A stretch of DNA of 64,000 nucleotides from Tepiditoga spiralis (GCF_014701195.1 NZ_AP018712.1:1568501-1632500); one strand, 5' to 3'. Positions 53,655 through 63,512 are shown, counted from the first letter of the stretch. Numbers and translations: made by a program. The notes: generated by a model from the sequence alone, not told the origin.

Positions 53655-53855
53655 ATGATAAGTAAAGTTACTGGAATAGCCAACATACCTTTTCAAATAA
53701 AAAGTTATAAAGTTAAAAATAAAATTGAATATAAAAAAAGTACTTTTAAAGATACAAAAAGTACTTTTGATTTTGGTGTTTATGTACAAAAAGGATCAAA
53801 GTTAATCTTAAAAAAATTTATAAATAAAGGTGATAAATTAGATATCTTAATTTGA
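53655..53855 (+). CDS. Small basic protein of unknown function
   Basis: A 66-residue basic protein with alternating polar and hydrophobic residues that suggests beta strands (KVTGIANIPFQIKSYK, FDFGVYVQKGSKLIL). It has an extended -10 promoter and an AAGGGGTGA site, so it is probably expressed. I recognise no family. It is 12 bases upstream of the PHP gene. Confidence 0.55.
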   Translation: MISKVTGIANIPFQIKSYKVKNKIEYKKSTFKDTKSTFDFGVYVQKGSKLILKKFINKGDKLDILI

Positions 53856-53867
53856 AAGGAGAAACAC

Positions 53868-54695
53868 ATGCTAATAGATATGCACTCTCACAGTACATTT
53901 TCTGATGGTACTTATACACCTCAACAATTAATAGAAATGGCTGTTGAGAAAAAATTAGAAATATATTCAATAACTGATCATGATAATATTGGAGCACAAG
54001 AATTTGCAATTAATTTTTCAAAAGAAAAAAAATTAAACTATGTAACTGGTGTTGAAATCAGTTGCGAATTTAGTTCTATGTTAGATATACTTGGCTATAG
54101 AATAGATATAAAAAATATAAAATTAAATAAAGTATTAAATGAGATTCAAGATTTTAGAGAAAACAGAAATGTATATATGATTGAAAAGTTAAAAAAAATA
54201 GGTATTGAAATATCTATGAATGAACTAAAACAAGTAGCAGGTAGTAAAATAATTGGAAGACCTCATTTTGCAAGAGTTATGGTTAATAAAAATTATGTTA
54301 AATCATTTGAAGAAGCTTTTGAAAAGTATCTTGGTGATGGAAAACCTGGTAATGTACCTAAAAAAAAGATAAAACCATTAGAAGCAATTGAACTTATTAG
54401 AAATGCTGGTGGATATCCAGTAATTGCTCATCCTAGATATTTAAATTTAAATAAAGATAGATTTGAACAATTTTTGAAAGAAATGAAAAAAAATGGTTTG
54501 TGGGGATTGGAAACATATTATAGTAAAAATACGGTGTCTGAAAACAAATATTATTATGAAATAGCAAAAAAATATGAATTAATACCAACAGCAGGTAGTG
54601 ATTTTCATGGCTTAAATAAACCAGATATAAAAATAGGTATGGAAGTTACAGAAGAAATTACAAATAACATAAAAAAATATTTTTGGGGGGAGTAG
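53868..54695 (+). CDS. PHP-domain phosphoesterase (RNase AM / nucleoside bisphosphatase type)
   Basis: A 275-residue PHP-domain protein with DMHSHSTFSDG, TDHDN, GVEIS and GSDFHG supplying the metal ligands. This layout is that of YciV/RNase AM, which removes 5' nucleotides and hydrolyses 3',5'-nucleoside bisphosphates. The precise substrate is inferred from the family. AAGGAGAAA site. Confidence 0.85.
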   Translation: MLIDMHSHSTFSDGTYTPQQLIEMAVEKKLEIYSITDHDNIGAQEFAINFSKEKKLNYVTGVEISCEFSSMLDILGYRIDIKNIKLNKVLNEIQDFRENRNVYMIEKLKKIGIEISMNELKQVAGSKIIGRPHFARVMVNKNYVKSFEEAFEKYLGDGKPGNVPKKKIKPLEAIELIRNAGGYPVIAHPRYLNLNKDRFEQFLKEMKKNGLWGLETYYSKNTVSENKYYYEIAKKYELIPTAGSDFHGLNKPDIKIGMEVTEEITNNIKKYFWGE

Positions 54696-54697
54696 GA

Positions 54698-55426
54698 ATG
54701 AGTGACAATTATCCAATTATTGTTTTAGGGCACAGGGGATTTAGAAAACTTTATCCTGAAAACACATTAATAGCATATCAAAAAGCTATTGAATTTGGAG
54801 CAGATGGTGTAGAGCTTGATGTAAGACTCTCTAAAGATGGAAGCTGTGTTATAATGCATGATGATAATTTAGAACGAATTACTGGTATAGAAGGAAAATT
54901 AAAAGATATTGAATATAAAGAAATAAGGAAAATAAAGCTTCCTATGAATCAACATATTCCAACATTAGAGATGGTTTATTCTAAATTACCAGAAGATACA
55001 TTAATAAATGTTGAAATAAAAGAAGTAGAAGCTTCTTATACTGCATATCAAATTGTTAAGAGTTTTAATGCAATTGAAAGAACACTTTTTTCATCATTTG
55101 AAAAAGATGCAATTATAAAGATAAGAGAATTAGATGATAAAGCTTATGTATCCTACTTAATAGAAGAAAAAGAAAAATTAGATGAAGTTTTTGATTTGCA
55201 TGCTAAAATTAATTTATATTCAGTTAATTTACCGGCTGCAGGAATAAAATTAGTTGGTCTTGATAATTATAAATTATATGTTTCAAAGTTAAAAGAATAT
55301 GATATAAAAACAATTTTATGGAATTTTGATGAGATTTCTGATGTAAAAAAGTTAAAAGGATATTATGATGCCATTATAACAGATAATGTAGAAGATATAG
55401 TTAATGAATTAGAAAACAATTACTAA
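54698..55426 (+). CDS. Glycerophosphodiester phosphodiesterase
   Basis: A 242-residue GDPD that releases glycerol 3-phosphate from deacylated phospholipids. LGHRGFRKLYPENT (catalytic His), GADGVELDVRLSKDG (metal Glu/Asp) and VIMHDDNLERIT are all present. No signal peptide, so it acts in the cytoplasm. ATG 54698 follows a G-rich site; an in-frame TTG at 54683 overlaps the previous gene. Confidence 0.93.
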   Translation: MSDNYPIIVLGHRGFRKLYPENTLIAYQKAIEFGADGVELDVRLSKDGSCVIMHDDNLERITGIEGKLKDIEYKEIRKIKLPMNQHIPTLEMVYSKLPEDTLINVEIKEVEASYTAYQIVKSFNAIERTLFSSFEKDAIIKIRELDDKAYVSYLIEEKEKLDEVFDLHAKINLYSVNLPAAGIKLVGLDNYKLYVSKLKEYDIKTILWNFDEISDVKKLKGYYDAIITDNVEDIVNELENNY

Positions 55427-55437
55427 GGAGTGATTAT

Positions 55438-56505
55438 ATGTATCCTAAAATGTATATATATAAAAATAGAATAAAAGAAAATGCAATTGCTCTTAAGAAT
55501 ATATGTAGTAAAAAAAATATAAAAATATCTGGAGTAACAAAAGTTTTATGTGGAAATCCAGAAGTGGCTGAAGCTTTGAAAGAGGCTGGTATAGATTTTA
55601 TAGGCGATTCAAGAATAAGTAATATAAAAAAAATGAAGAATTTTGGTATTAATACAGAATTTATGCTTTTGAGAATACCTATGATTAGTGAAATTGAAGA
55701 ATTAATAAAATATGTAGATATTACCTTAATTAGTGAATTAGAAACATTAAAAAAAATATCAGAACAATCAATTAAATATAATAAAATCCAAAAAGTTATT
55801 TATATGGTAGATGTTGGGGATTTAAGAGAAGGTGTTTGGTATGAAAGTGCTATTAATGAAATTGAAGAAGCTTTAACTATAAAAAATATTAAAGTAATAG
55901 GAATAGGAACTAATCTTGGTTGTTTTGGCGGAGTTATTCCTACAAAAGAAAATATGAATTTATTAGTTTCTATTAAAAATAAAATAGAAGAAAAAAACAA
56001 TATAAAGTTTGAGCTTATAAGCGGAGGTAATACAGCGGCACTTCCTTTAATTGAAAATAATGAATTACCTAATGAAATTAATAATTTTAGATTGGGGGAA
56101 TCAATAATTTGTGGAACAGATGTTACTAATAATAAAAAAGTTTTAGGTGCAAGGCAAGATACAGTTATTTTAGAAGCTGAAATAATTGAATTAAAAGAAA
56201 AACCTTCTATACCTGTTGGTAAGATAGGTTTTGATGCTTTTGGTAGAGTTCCTCATTTTGAAGATAAGGGTATAAGAACAAAAGCAATACTTGCAATTGG
56301 AGAACAAGATATTTCTCCAAGTGGATTATATCCTTTAGATGAAGATATTGAAGTATTGCATTCTAGTAGTGATCACACAATAGTAGATTTAACAAATTCA
56401 AAAAATAATTATAAAATTGGTGATACTATTAAGTTTAAAATGAGCTATGGATGCATGTTAAAAGCATCAACAAGCCAATATGTTGAAAAAATTGTAATTA
56501 AATAA
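55438..56505 (+). CDS. PLP-dependent amino-acid racemase (Orr / YhfX family)
   Basis: A 355-residue alanine-racemase-fold enzyme with PLP lysine Lys35 (GVTKVLCGNPEV), GTNLGCFGG and GGNTAALP. The family includes ornithine racemase; T. maritima has a related enzyme that racemises lysine and ornithine, and its peptidoglycan contains D-lysine, as I recall. A role in making D-Lys or D-Orn is therefore likely but inferred. AAGGAGTGA site. Confidence 0.85.
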   Translation: MYPKMYIYKNRIKENAIALKNICSKKNIKISGVTKVLCGNPEVAEALKEAGIDFIGDSRISNIKKMKNFGINTEFMLLRIPMISEIEELIKYVDITLISELETLKKISEQSIKYNKIQKVIYMVDVGDLREGVWYESAINEIEEALTIKNIKVIGIGTNLGCFGGVIPTKENMNLLVSIKNKIEEKNNIKFELISGGNTAALPLIENNELPNEINNFRLGESIICGTDVTNNKKVLGARQDTVILEAEIIELKEKPSIPVGKIGFDAFGRVPHFEDKGIRTKAILAIGEQDISPSGLYPLDEDIEVLHSSSDHTIVDLTNSKNNYKIGDTIKFKMSYGCMLKASTSQYVEKIVIK

Positions 56506-56704
56506 ACTTGTCTATTATAAATTCCAATAATAATATTATTAAACTAATACCGAGAAATAATATTCCTTTTTTATCATTTTCGCGTATTAAAGTTTTATTT
56601 TTTGAATCAAACTTTCTGGCTTCTTTTGTACTTTTATGAAAATAGGATATGCTAATTAAAAAAAATAATACAAAGAAAAAAAATAAAATGTTTAAAAATA
56701 ACAT
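56498..56704 (-). CDS. Small two-helix membrane protein
   Basis: A 68-residue protein with one hydrophobic helix at residues 1-20, a charged loop (KSTKEARKFDSKNK), and a second helix at about 48-66. It has a GAGGTGA ribosome site and an extended -10 (TGGTATAAT) 32 bases further upstream, which support a real gene. Its end overlaps the racemase gene by eight bases. Function unknown. Confidence 0.6.
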   Translation of the reverse strand: MLFLNILFFFFVLFFLISISYFHKSTKEARKFDSKNKTLIRENDKKGILFLGISLIILLLEFIIDKFI

Positions 56705-56735
56705 TGTTTCACCTCAATTATAAATATTCTTGTAT

Positions 56736-56744
56736 ATTATACCA
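56736..56744 (-). promoter_or_regulatory. Extended -10 promoter for the small membrane protein
   Basis: TGGTATAAT on the minus strand, predicting a start near 56729. It is the fourth copy of this nonamer seen at a promoter position in the window. Confidence 0.55.
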
Positions 56745-56758
56745 CAAGGAGTGACTTT

Positions 56759-58135
56759 ATGAAAACATTGGATCTTATTCCACCAAATAGTCTTGAAGCA
56801 GAAGAATCAGTAATAGGTAGTGTTTTTTTAGATAGTGAAGTTTTAAATGATATATTAGAAGAAATAAGGTGGGAAGATTTTTATTATGAACCAAATAAAA
56901 TGATATTTAAAATATTTGAAACTCTTTTTGAAAAAGGTGATCCAGTTGATGTTGTAACTGTAATAGAAAAATTGAGAGTTTTAAATTTATTAGAAAAAGT
57001 TGGTGGAGAAGAAGGTATAATAAGGTTAGCACAAGCTGTTCCAACAACAGCAAATGTTATTTATTATTCTAGAATTGTAAAAGAAAAAGCACTTTTAAGA
57101 AATTTAGTAAAAGCATCATCTGAAATAGTTGAAGCTGTTAGAACAATTGGTGATGCTCAAGAAATACTCGAATATGCAGAAAAAAGAATTTTTTCAATAG
57201 CAGAAGCAAGAGCAACTAGAACATATGATTCAATACCTAATATAATTCATGGAGTTATAGATCAAATAGTAGAAACTAAAGAAAAAGCAGAAAAAGGTGG
57301 TATAGGATTAGTAACAGGAATTTCAACGGGATTCAATACTTTAGATAGATTAACATCTGGATTACATCCTTCTGATTTAATAATAATAGCAGCAAGACCA
57401 TCAATGGGTAAATCTTCTTTTGCTATGAATTTAGCAACTAATGTGGCTTTAAAAAGCGATAAAGCTGTAGCTATATTTAGTCTTGAAATGTCTAAAGAAC
57501 AATTAACAAATAGAATACTTTGTTCAGATGCAGGAGTAGATTTACAAAAGGTTAGAACTGGTCAAATTTCTGACGAAGAATGGAAAAAGATAACTCATTC
57601 AGCTGGTAAATTAATGAAATCAAAATTAATATTTGATGATGAACCTGGTTTGGATTCCCGTACATTAAGAGCAAAAGCAAGAAGAATGAAAAGAGAATAT
57701 GGAATAGATGTTTTAATAATAGATTATTTACAATTGATGAGTGGAGGAAAGAGAAGCTCAGAAAGTAGGCAACAAGAAATTTCTGAAATTTCAAGATCTT
57801 TAAAATTAATTGCTAGAGAATTGAATATTACAGTAATAGCGTTATCTCAACTCTCAAGAGCTGTTGAACAAAGAGAAGATAAGAGACCTAGATTATCAGA
57901 TTTAAGAGAATCTGGAGCAATTGAACAAGATGCTGATATTGTAATGTTCTTATATAGAGAAGCATACTATAAAAGAAAAAAAGAAGGAGATCAAGGAAAA
58001 CTAATATTAAATCAAATACATGATTCAGAGTTAATAATAGGAAAACAAAGGAATGGTCCTATTGGAACAGTTATTTTGAAGTTTAATCCAGTTATTGCTA
58101 CTTTCATGGATATTGATTGGAAGCATGAGGAGTGA
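56759..58135 (+). CDS. dnaB: Replicative DNA helicase DnaB
   Basis: DnaB unwinds DNA at the replication fork. It has an N-terminal collar domain (EAEESVIGSVFLD), a linker helix, and a RecA-type ATPase with Walker A ARPSMGKSS near residue 215 and VLIIDYLQLM. The arginine-finger region reads KQRNGPIGT. Length 458 with no intein. It leads a run of translation, RNA and membrane genes. Confidence 0.97.
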   Translation: MKTLDLIPPNSLEAEESVIGSVFLDSEVLNDILEEIRWEDFYYEPNKMIFKIFETLFEKGDPVDVVTVIEKLRVLNLLEKVGGEEGIIRLAQAVPTTANVIYYSRIVKEKALLRNLVKASSEIVEAVRTIGDAQEILEYAEKRIFSIAEARATRTYDSIPNIIHGVIDQIVETKEKAEKGGIGLVTGISTGFNTLDRLTSGLHPSDLIIIAARPSMGKSSFAMNLATNVALKSDKAVAIFSLEMSKEQLTNRILCSDAGVDLQKVRTGQISDEEWKKITHSAGKLMKSKLIFDDEPGLDSRTLRAKARRMKREYGIDVLIIDYLQLMSGGKRSSESRQQEISEISRSLKLIARELNITVIALSQLSRAVEQREDKRPRLSDLRESGAIEQDADIVMFLYREAYYKRKKEGDQGKLILNQIHDSELIIGKQRNGPIGTVILKFNPVIATFMDIDWKHEE

Positions 58136-58139
58136 TAAA

Positions 58140-60317
58140 GTGAATATAGAAAAAAAATTATTAGAAATTATAAAAGAAGAAGAATTAATTCAAAAAGAAA
58201 TTATTAAAAGATTTGGAAAAATAACAAATGAAGAAAAAAAAGAAGTTAGAAAAACTTTAAAAGACCTTTATAAAAAAGATGTAGTTTATAAGGACCAAAA
58301 AAACAGATATCATATAAAAACAGAACATAAAGTAGTTGGAACAATTGAATTTACAAGAAGAGGAACAATGGCTTTTGTAACTGGAAAAAGTGGTGAAGAA
58401 GTAGCAATTACAATTGAGAATGCAGGGAATGCAATGCATGGTGATAGAGTATTAATTGAAAAAATAGGTAAATGGAGAGATTTAGATTCAGGAAAGGTAG
58501 TAAAGATTTTAAAAAGGGGAACAAAAACATTAGTTGGACAAGTTCAAAAGAAAAAATCAACATGTTTTGTAATACCTATTGAAAGTAAAATAAATTCAGA
58601 CTTTTATATTCCAAAAAAATACGAAAAAAATGTAAAGAATGGACAAATAGTAAAAATTGAAGTTATAAAATATAAAACTAAGGTTAAAAATCCAGAAGCT
58701 AAAGTTATAGAAATATTGGGGAATGAAAATGAACCTAAAATAGATTTACCTATAGTATTGGCAAAACATGATTTACCAGAACCAAAAAAATTTAAAGAAA
58801 ACGTAATGAATGAAGCACGTTCAATACCAAATAAAATAATTAAAAAAGATTTAAAAGGAAGAAAAGACTTTAGAAATGATCTTATATTTACAATAGATGG
58901 AGATACAGCAAAAGACTTTGATGATGCTGTTGGTATTAAGAAATTAGATAATGGAAATTATGAACTCGGCGTACATATAGCAGATGTTTCAAATTATGTA
59001 AAAGAAAACAAACCACTTGATTTAGAAGCTTATAGAAGAGGAACAAGCGTTTATTTGATAGATACAGTAATTCCAATGTTACCTCATGAATTATCTGATT
59101 GGATTTGTTCATTAGTTGAAAATGAAGAAAGATTAACAATGTCTTTGATAATGGAAATAAATAAAAATGGTGATATTGTAAGTTCAAATATATATAATGG
59201 AGTAATAAAAAGTAAAAAAAGATTGACATATAAAAAAGTTAATTTAATATTAAATAATGAAGCAGATGAAAAATTAGAAAAAGAAATAGGCTGGTTAAGA
59301 CCTCAATTTGAATTAATGAAAGAATTGATGGAAATATTAAGAGAAAATAGGAAAAAAAGAGGATCTATTTTAGATATTGAAAGTGGGGAAATTTATTTTG
59401 AATTTGATGAAAAAGGTTTTGTAAAAGATATAATTCCTGTTGAAAGAGGGATATCTGAAGTTATAATAGAAGAATTCATGATAAAAGCAAATGAAGTAAT
59501 AGCAAGTTATTTTTTTGATAAAGAATTACCTTTTATATATAGAGTTCATGCAAATCCAGATCCTCAACTATTAATACAGCTTAAAAATTATTTAGATATA
59601 ATAGGTGTAAAAGTAGATTTACCTAATAAAATAACCTCTAATGTACTTCAAGAAATATTAAATAATACAAAAAATCATCCTTTATCTAAGAGTATACAAA
59701 AACTGTTAGTAAGAACTATGAAAAGAGCAATTTACTCTGATGAAAACATAGGGCATTTTGGGTTGGGATCTTCTGCTTATACTCATTTTACTTCACCAAT
59801 AAGAAGATACCCAGATTTAATAGTACATAGGATGCTAAAAAAATATATTAAAAATAATTATAAACTTACAAAAGAAGATATTGAAAAGTATAGAAAAATT
59901 CTTCCTGAAATTGCAGAGCAATCATCTAAAAATGAGAGAAATGCAAATGAAGCTGAATGGGATTTATATGATATGAAAAAAGCAGAATATATGCAATCAC
60001 ATTTGTCAGAAGAATTTGAAGTTTTTATAACAGGTATTACAAAATTTGGATTCTTTGTTGAAATACCAGAAAAGATGATAAATGGTTTGGTGCATGTTTC
60101 TGAATTAAAAGATGATTATTACAACTATCGTGAAAAAGATAATATGCTTATAGGAGAAAAAACGAAAAGAATTTTAAAGGTTGGAGACAAACTTAAGGTT
60201 AAAGCTGTTAAGGTTAATAAATTAAAAGCTGAAATAGACTTTATTCCAATTTTAGAAAAAAAATTAAATAAACCAAAAAAGAATAGAAAAAATAAAAAAA
60301 GCAAAAAAAGAAGATAA
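58140..60317 (+). CDS. rnr: Ribonuclease R
   Basis: RNase R degrades structured RNA 3' to 5'. N-terminal winged helix, cold-shock domains (GTIEFTRRGTMAFV), a catalytic RNB domain with IDGDTAKDFDDAVGI and FTSPIRRYPDLIVHR, and a C-terminal S1 domain before a Lys-rich tail. GTG 58140 is four bases after the dnaB stop with GAGGAGTGAT upstream. An ATG further up lies inside dnaB and overlaps that site. 725 residues. Confidence 0.96.
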   Translation: MNIEKKLLEIIKEEELIQKEIIKRFGKITNEEKKEVRKTLKDLYKKDVVYKDQKNRYHIKTEHKVVGTIEFTRRGTMAFVTGKSGEEVAITIENAGNAMHGDRVLIEKIGKWRDLDSGKVVKILKRGTKTLVGQVQKKKSTCFVIPIESKINSDFYIPKKYEKNVKNGQIVKIEVIKYKTKVKNPEAKVIEILGNENEPKIDLPIVLAKHDLPEPKKFKENVMNEARSIPNKIIKKDLKGRKDFRNDLIFTIDGDTAKDFDDAVGIKKLDNGNYELGVHIADVSNYVKENKPLDLEAYRRGTSVYLIDTVIPMLPHELSDWICSLVENEERLTMSLIMEINKNGDIVSSNIYNGVIKSKKRLTYKKVNLILNNEADEKLEKEIGWLRPQFELMKELMEILRENRKKRGSILDIESGEIYFEFDEKGFVKDIIPVERGISEVIIEEFMIKANEVIASYFFDKELPFIYRVHANPDPQLLIQLKNYLDIIGVKVDLPNKITSNVLQEILNNTKNHPLSKSIQKLLVRTMKRAIYSDENIGHFGLGSSAYTHFTSPIRRYPDLIVHRMLKKYIKNNYKLTKEDIEKYRKILPEIAEQSSKNERNANEAEWDLYDMKKAEYMQSHLSEEFEVFITGITKFGFFVEIPEKMINGLVHVSELKDDYYNYREKDNMLIGEKTKRILKVGDKLKVKAVKVNKLKAEIDFIPILEKKLNKPKKNRKNKKSKKRR

Positions 60318-60338
60318 ATATACTTGGAGGTGTAATTA

Positions 60339-60794
60339 ATGAAGGTTTTACTAAAAAAAGATGTAGCTAAAATTGGTAAAAAAGGCGAAATAATAAATGT
60401 GTCTGATGGATATGGGCGAAACTTTCTTATACCAAAAGGATATGCAGTTATAGCTGGAGAAGGAGAGTTAAAACATTTTAATACATTAAAAAAAAATGAA
60501 GAAAAAAAGAAAAAAAATATAAAAATAAAAAATGAAAAATTAGTAGAAACAATAGAAAAAAATACTTATGTAATAAAGGTAAATAGTGGAGAAAATGGAA
60601 AATTGTTTGGTGCAGTTACAGCTGCAGATGTAGCTAAAAGAATAGAAGAAATATCAAAAGTAAAATTTGATAAAAAATGGTTTGATGAAAAAATAAATAT
60701 AAAAGAAATCGGAAAATTTAAATTTAAAATAAAATTATCTCAAGGTGTAAGGGGATTTGTTGTTGTTGATATTGTTCCGATAGATAAAAAGTAG
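60339..60794 (+). CDS. rplI: 50S ribosomal protein L9 (bL9)
   Basis: The N-terminal rRNA-binding domain MKVLLKKDVAKIGKKGEIIN and VSDGYGRNFLIPKGYA, a long Lys-rich connecting helix, and the C-terminal domain with GKLFGAVTAADVA identify bL9. Length 151. GGAGGTG site. Confidence 0.97.
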   Translation: MKVLLKKDVAKIGKKGEIINVSDGYGRNFLIPKGYAVIAGEGELKHFNTLKKNEEKKKKNIKIKNEKLVETIEKNTYVIKVNSGENGKLFGAVTAADVAKRIEEISKVKFDKKWFDEKINIKEIGKFKFKIKLSQGVRGFVVVDIVPIDKK

Positions 60795-60805
60795 GAGGAT
60801 TTTCT

Positions 60806-61627
60806 TTGGAATTTATAATAAAATCAAAAGCCTTATATTCCACATGGGTTTTTTATAAACCAAATAGAGTTTTATTTGATTGTGGAGAGGGAATTAGTAC
60901 CATTCTTGGTAATAAAATATATGGAATAGAAAATATATTCTTAACTCATTCTCATATAGACCATATAGCAGGACTTTGGGGATTTGTTAATACAAGAAAT
61001 AATGCAATGGGAAGTAGAGAAAAAGATTTAAATATTTATTATCCAAAAGGATCAAGACAAATAAAAGAATATTTGAGTTTTATATTGAAAATGAATTCAA
61101 GACTAAGATATACCCTTAATATTCAAGAATTAGAAATAACTGATGAAGTAAAAATTTCTGAAAATAGAATAATGAAACCTTTTAAAACAAGACATTCACC
61201 AGGAGAAATTTCTTATGGATATAGAATACTTGAAAAGAGAAAAAAATTAAAAAACGAATATAGAAATTTTTCTCAAGAAGATATTATAAGAATAAAAAAA
61301 GAAAAAAAAATTTTTGAGGAGTATTATGGAAATATACTTACAATAAGTGGAGATACACAACCAATTTCTCCAGAATATGCTAAAAATGCAGATATTTTAT
61401 TGCATGAATGTACATTTATGATAGATGCAGATAGAAAAATTAGAAATCATACAACTTTGACAGAATTAAAAAAATTAATAGAAGAAGCAAAGCCTAAAAA
61501 GTTAATCGTTTACCATGTTTCAGGGCGTTATAATAGAATGATAAAAAAAGTAGAAAAACAATTAATTTTAGACTATCCAGATATAGATGTAAAAGTAATA
61601 AATACAGAGAAAACATATGAGTTCTAA
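60806..61627 (+). CDS. rnz: Ribonuclease Z, short Thermotoga type
   Basis: RNase Z trims the 3' end of tRNA precursors. The metallo-beta-lactamase motif THSHIDH, then RHSPGE, SGDT and VYHVSGRY are present. The N-terminus lacks the usual HxxR-type opening and the flexible-arm exosite appears reduced, as in the T. maritima enzyme, which cuts after an encoded CCA (known for that enzyme). The start is TTG 60806 with AGGAGGA upstream. 273 residues. Confidence 0.88.
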   Translation: MEFIIKSKALYSTWVFYKPNRVLFDCGEGISTILGNKIYGIENIFLTHSHIDHIAGLWGFVNTRNNAMGSREKDLNIYYPKGSRQIKEYLSFILKMNSRLRYTLNIQELEITDEVKISENRIMKPFKTRHSPGEISYGYRILEKRKKLKNEYRNFSQEDIIRIKKEKKIFEEYYGNILTISGDTQPISPEYAKNADILLHECTFMIDADRKIRNHTTLTELKKLIEEAKPKKLIVYHVSGRYNRMIKKVEKQLILDYPDIDVKVINTEKTYEF

Positions 61628-61639
61628 GGGGGTGAAAAA

Positions 61640-62074
61640 ATGGAACAATGGGGAATGTGGATAATACTTGCTATTATTTTTGCAGTAGCTGAACTTTTAA
61701 CTCCTTCGTTTTTCTTTTTATGGTTTGCTATTGGTTCAAGTATATCTGCAATAACTTCTATTTTTGTAGAATCTATTACAATAAACATAATACTATTTTT
61801 AATTACCTCATTTTTGCTATGGATTTCCACGAGAAAGATAGTAAAAAAACTTTATAAAAGTGGAGACAAAAGAAATTTATATCAGGAAGAATTAAATGGT
61901 AAAAAAGGAAGTGTAATATTAGTAAATAAAGATGAAGAATATATTTTAGTAAAAGTTGAAGGAGAAGAATGGAAAGCACATTGTGATGAAATAAATAAAA
62001 TGAAAATTGGTGATAAAGTTGAAGTAATAAAAAGGGAAAGTAATATATTAAAGGTGAAAAAGGAGGAGATGTAA
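61640..62074 (+). CDS. NfeD-like membrane protein
   Basis: A 144-residue short-form NfeD: two or three membrane helices in residues 5-70, then a soluble OB-fold domain (LNGKKGSVILV). NfeD proteins pair with stomatin-like SPFH proteins, and the SPFH gene starts at the very next base. AAGGGGGTGA site. Confidence 0.88.
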   Translation: MEQWGMWIILAIIFAVAELLTPSFFFLWFAIGSSISAITSIFVESITINIILFLITSFLLWISTRKIVKKLYKSGDKRNLYQEELNGKKGSVILVNKDEEYILVKVEGEEWKAHCDEINKMKIGDKVEVIKRESNILKVKKEEM

Positions 62075-62995
62075 ATGTTTTTGTTGATTATTGTTGCAGT
62101 ATTTTTAATATTAATAGTTGCAAGTAGTTTGAAAATTGTAAGACCTTATGAAAAAGCTTTGGTTGAAAGATTAGGGAAATTTCATAGAGAAATTGGACCA
62201 GGTTTAAACATAATAGTTCCATTTCTTGAAAGAATAACAAAAGTAGATATGAGAGAAATGTTAATAGATGTTCCACCACAAGAAGTTATTACAAAAGATA
62301 ATGTTATAGTTACAGTTGATGCAGTTATATATTATCAAGTAATGGAAGCATTTAAAGTAATATATAATGTTGGTGAATTTACAATAGCTTCTGTAAAATT
62401 AGCTCAAACGAACTTAAGAAATTTGATAGGTGAATTGGAATTAGATCAAACATTGACTTCAAGAGAAAGAATAAATACAAAACTTAGAGAAATATTGGAT
62501 GAAGCAACAGATAAATGGGGTATAAAAGTAACTAGAGTTGAAATAAAGAAAATTGATCCACCAAAAGATATAATGGAAGCTATGAGTAGACAAATGAAGG
62601 CTGAAAGACTTAAAAGAGCAGTTATTTTAGAATCTGAAGGATACAGACAATCTCAAATATTAAAAGCAGAAGGAGATAAACAATCTGCAATATTGAAAGC
62701 AGAAGGACAAGCTGAAGCAATAAAAAGAGTTGCAGAAGGACAAAAATATAAATTAAAAACAGAAGCAGAAGGACAAGCTGAAGCAATACAAAATGTTTTT
62801 AATGCTATTCATGAAGGAAATCCAACAAAAGATTTAATAGCGGTAAAATATTTAGATGCTTTAAGAGATATTTCTAATGGACAGGCAACAAAAGTATTTT
62901 TACCTTACGAAGTATCGGGTGTTCTTGGATCAATATCAACAATGATTGAAGCAGCTAAAACCGATGTATTTAAAAAAGAGAAAAAGGAAAAATAA
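62075..62995 (+). CDS. Stomatin-like SPFH protein (slipin/QmcA type)
   Basis: A 306-residue membrane-anchored SPFH protein: one N-terminal hydrophobic helix, the SPFH domain (RPYEKALVERLGKFHREIGP, VDMREMLIDVPPQEVITKDN), then an Ala/Glu-rich coiled coil with repeated KAEGQAEAI units. Such proteins build membrane microdomains with NfeD. GGAGGAGAT site. Confidence 0.94.
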   Translation: MFLLIIVAVFLILIVASSLKIVRPYEKALVERLGKFHREIGPGLNIIVPFLERITKVDMREMLIDVPPQEVITKDNVIVTVDAVIYYQVMEAFKVIYNVGEFTIASVKLAQTNLRNLIGELELDQTLTSRERINTKLREILDEATDKWGIKVTRVEIKKIDPPKDIMEAMSRQMKAERLKRAVILESEGYRQSQILKAEGDKQSAILKAEGQAEAIKRVAEGQKYKLKTEAEGQAEAIQNVFNAIHEGNPTKDLIAVKYLDALRDISNGQATKVFLPYEVSGVLGSISTMIEAAKTDVFKKEKKEK

Positions 62996-62999
62996 AAAA

Positions 63000-63512
63000 A
63001 TGTTAATTTCTGTATTAATAAATGGATTGGCAATTATTTTAGCATTTTATATAATAAAAATTTATACTTTAAATAATAAAGAGTTACCAATGTTCTTAAA
63101 ATATTTCGGCAATTATTTAATTGCCGGAAGTTTTTTAATTCTTTTTTATATTTATGGACATAAAAAAATGAATACAGTTCACTTTTTAAGTTTTTTAATA
63201 CTATTAGTATATTATATAAGACAGTTTAATGTAACTAGAAAAAAATTTCATGAAAACTTTAGATCAATGGTCATGTCTTTTGGATATACAAGAAAAACAT
63301 ATTTTAAATCATTTCTTTCAAAAAAACTTATTAAAAGTGGAATTGAATCTTTTTTTTATGCAAATGCAATGTATATACTGTTTCAAACTTTATCAAAAAA
63401 TATATATGAAGAATTAAATGGAATAAAACTAATAATAATCTTTTTACTGTTAATTTTAGCCTCCTATATAGATAGTTTTAATGAGGAAAAAATATACAAA
63501 AACGTAAAGTAG
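63000..63512 (+). CDS. Small membrane protein of unknown function
   Basis: A 170-residue protein with helices at about 3-20, 32-48 and 58-72, a basic cytoplasmic stretch (RKKFHENFRSMVMSFGYTRKT), and a C-terminal hairpin of helices at about 118-155. No family recognised. ATG 63000 with AAGGA upstream; the open frame extends back into the stomatin gene. It may work with the NfeD-stomatin pair. Confidence 0.6.
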   Translation: MLISVLINGLAIILAFYIIKIYTLNNKELPMFLKYFGNYLIAGSFLILFYIYGHKKMNTVHFLSFLILLVYYIRQFNVTRKKFHENFRSMVMSFGYTRKTYFKSFLSKKLIKSGIESFFYANAMYILFQTLSKNIYEELNGIKLIIIFLLLILASYIDSFNEEKIYKNVK

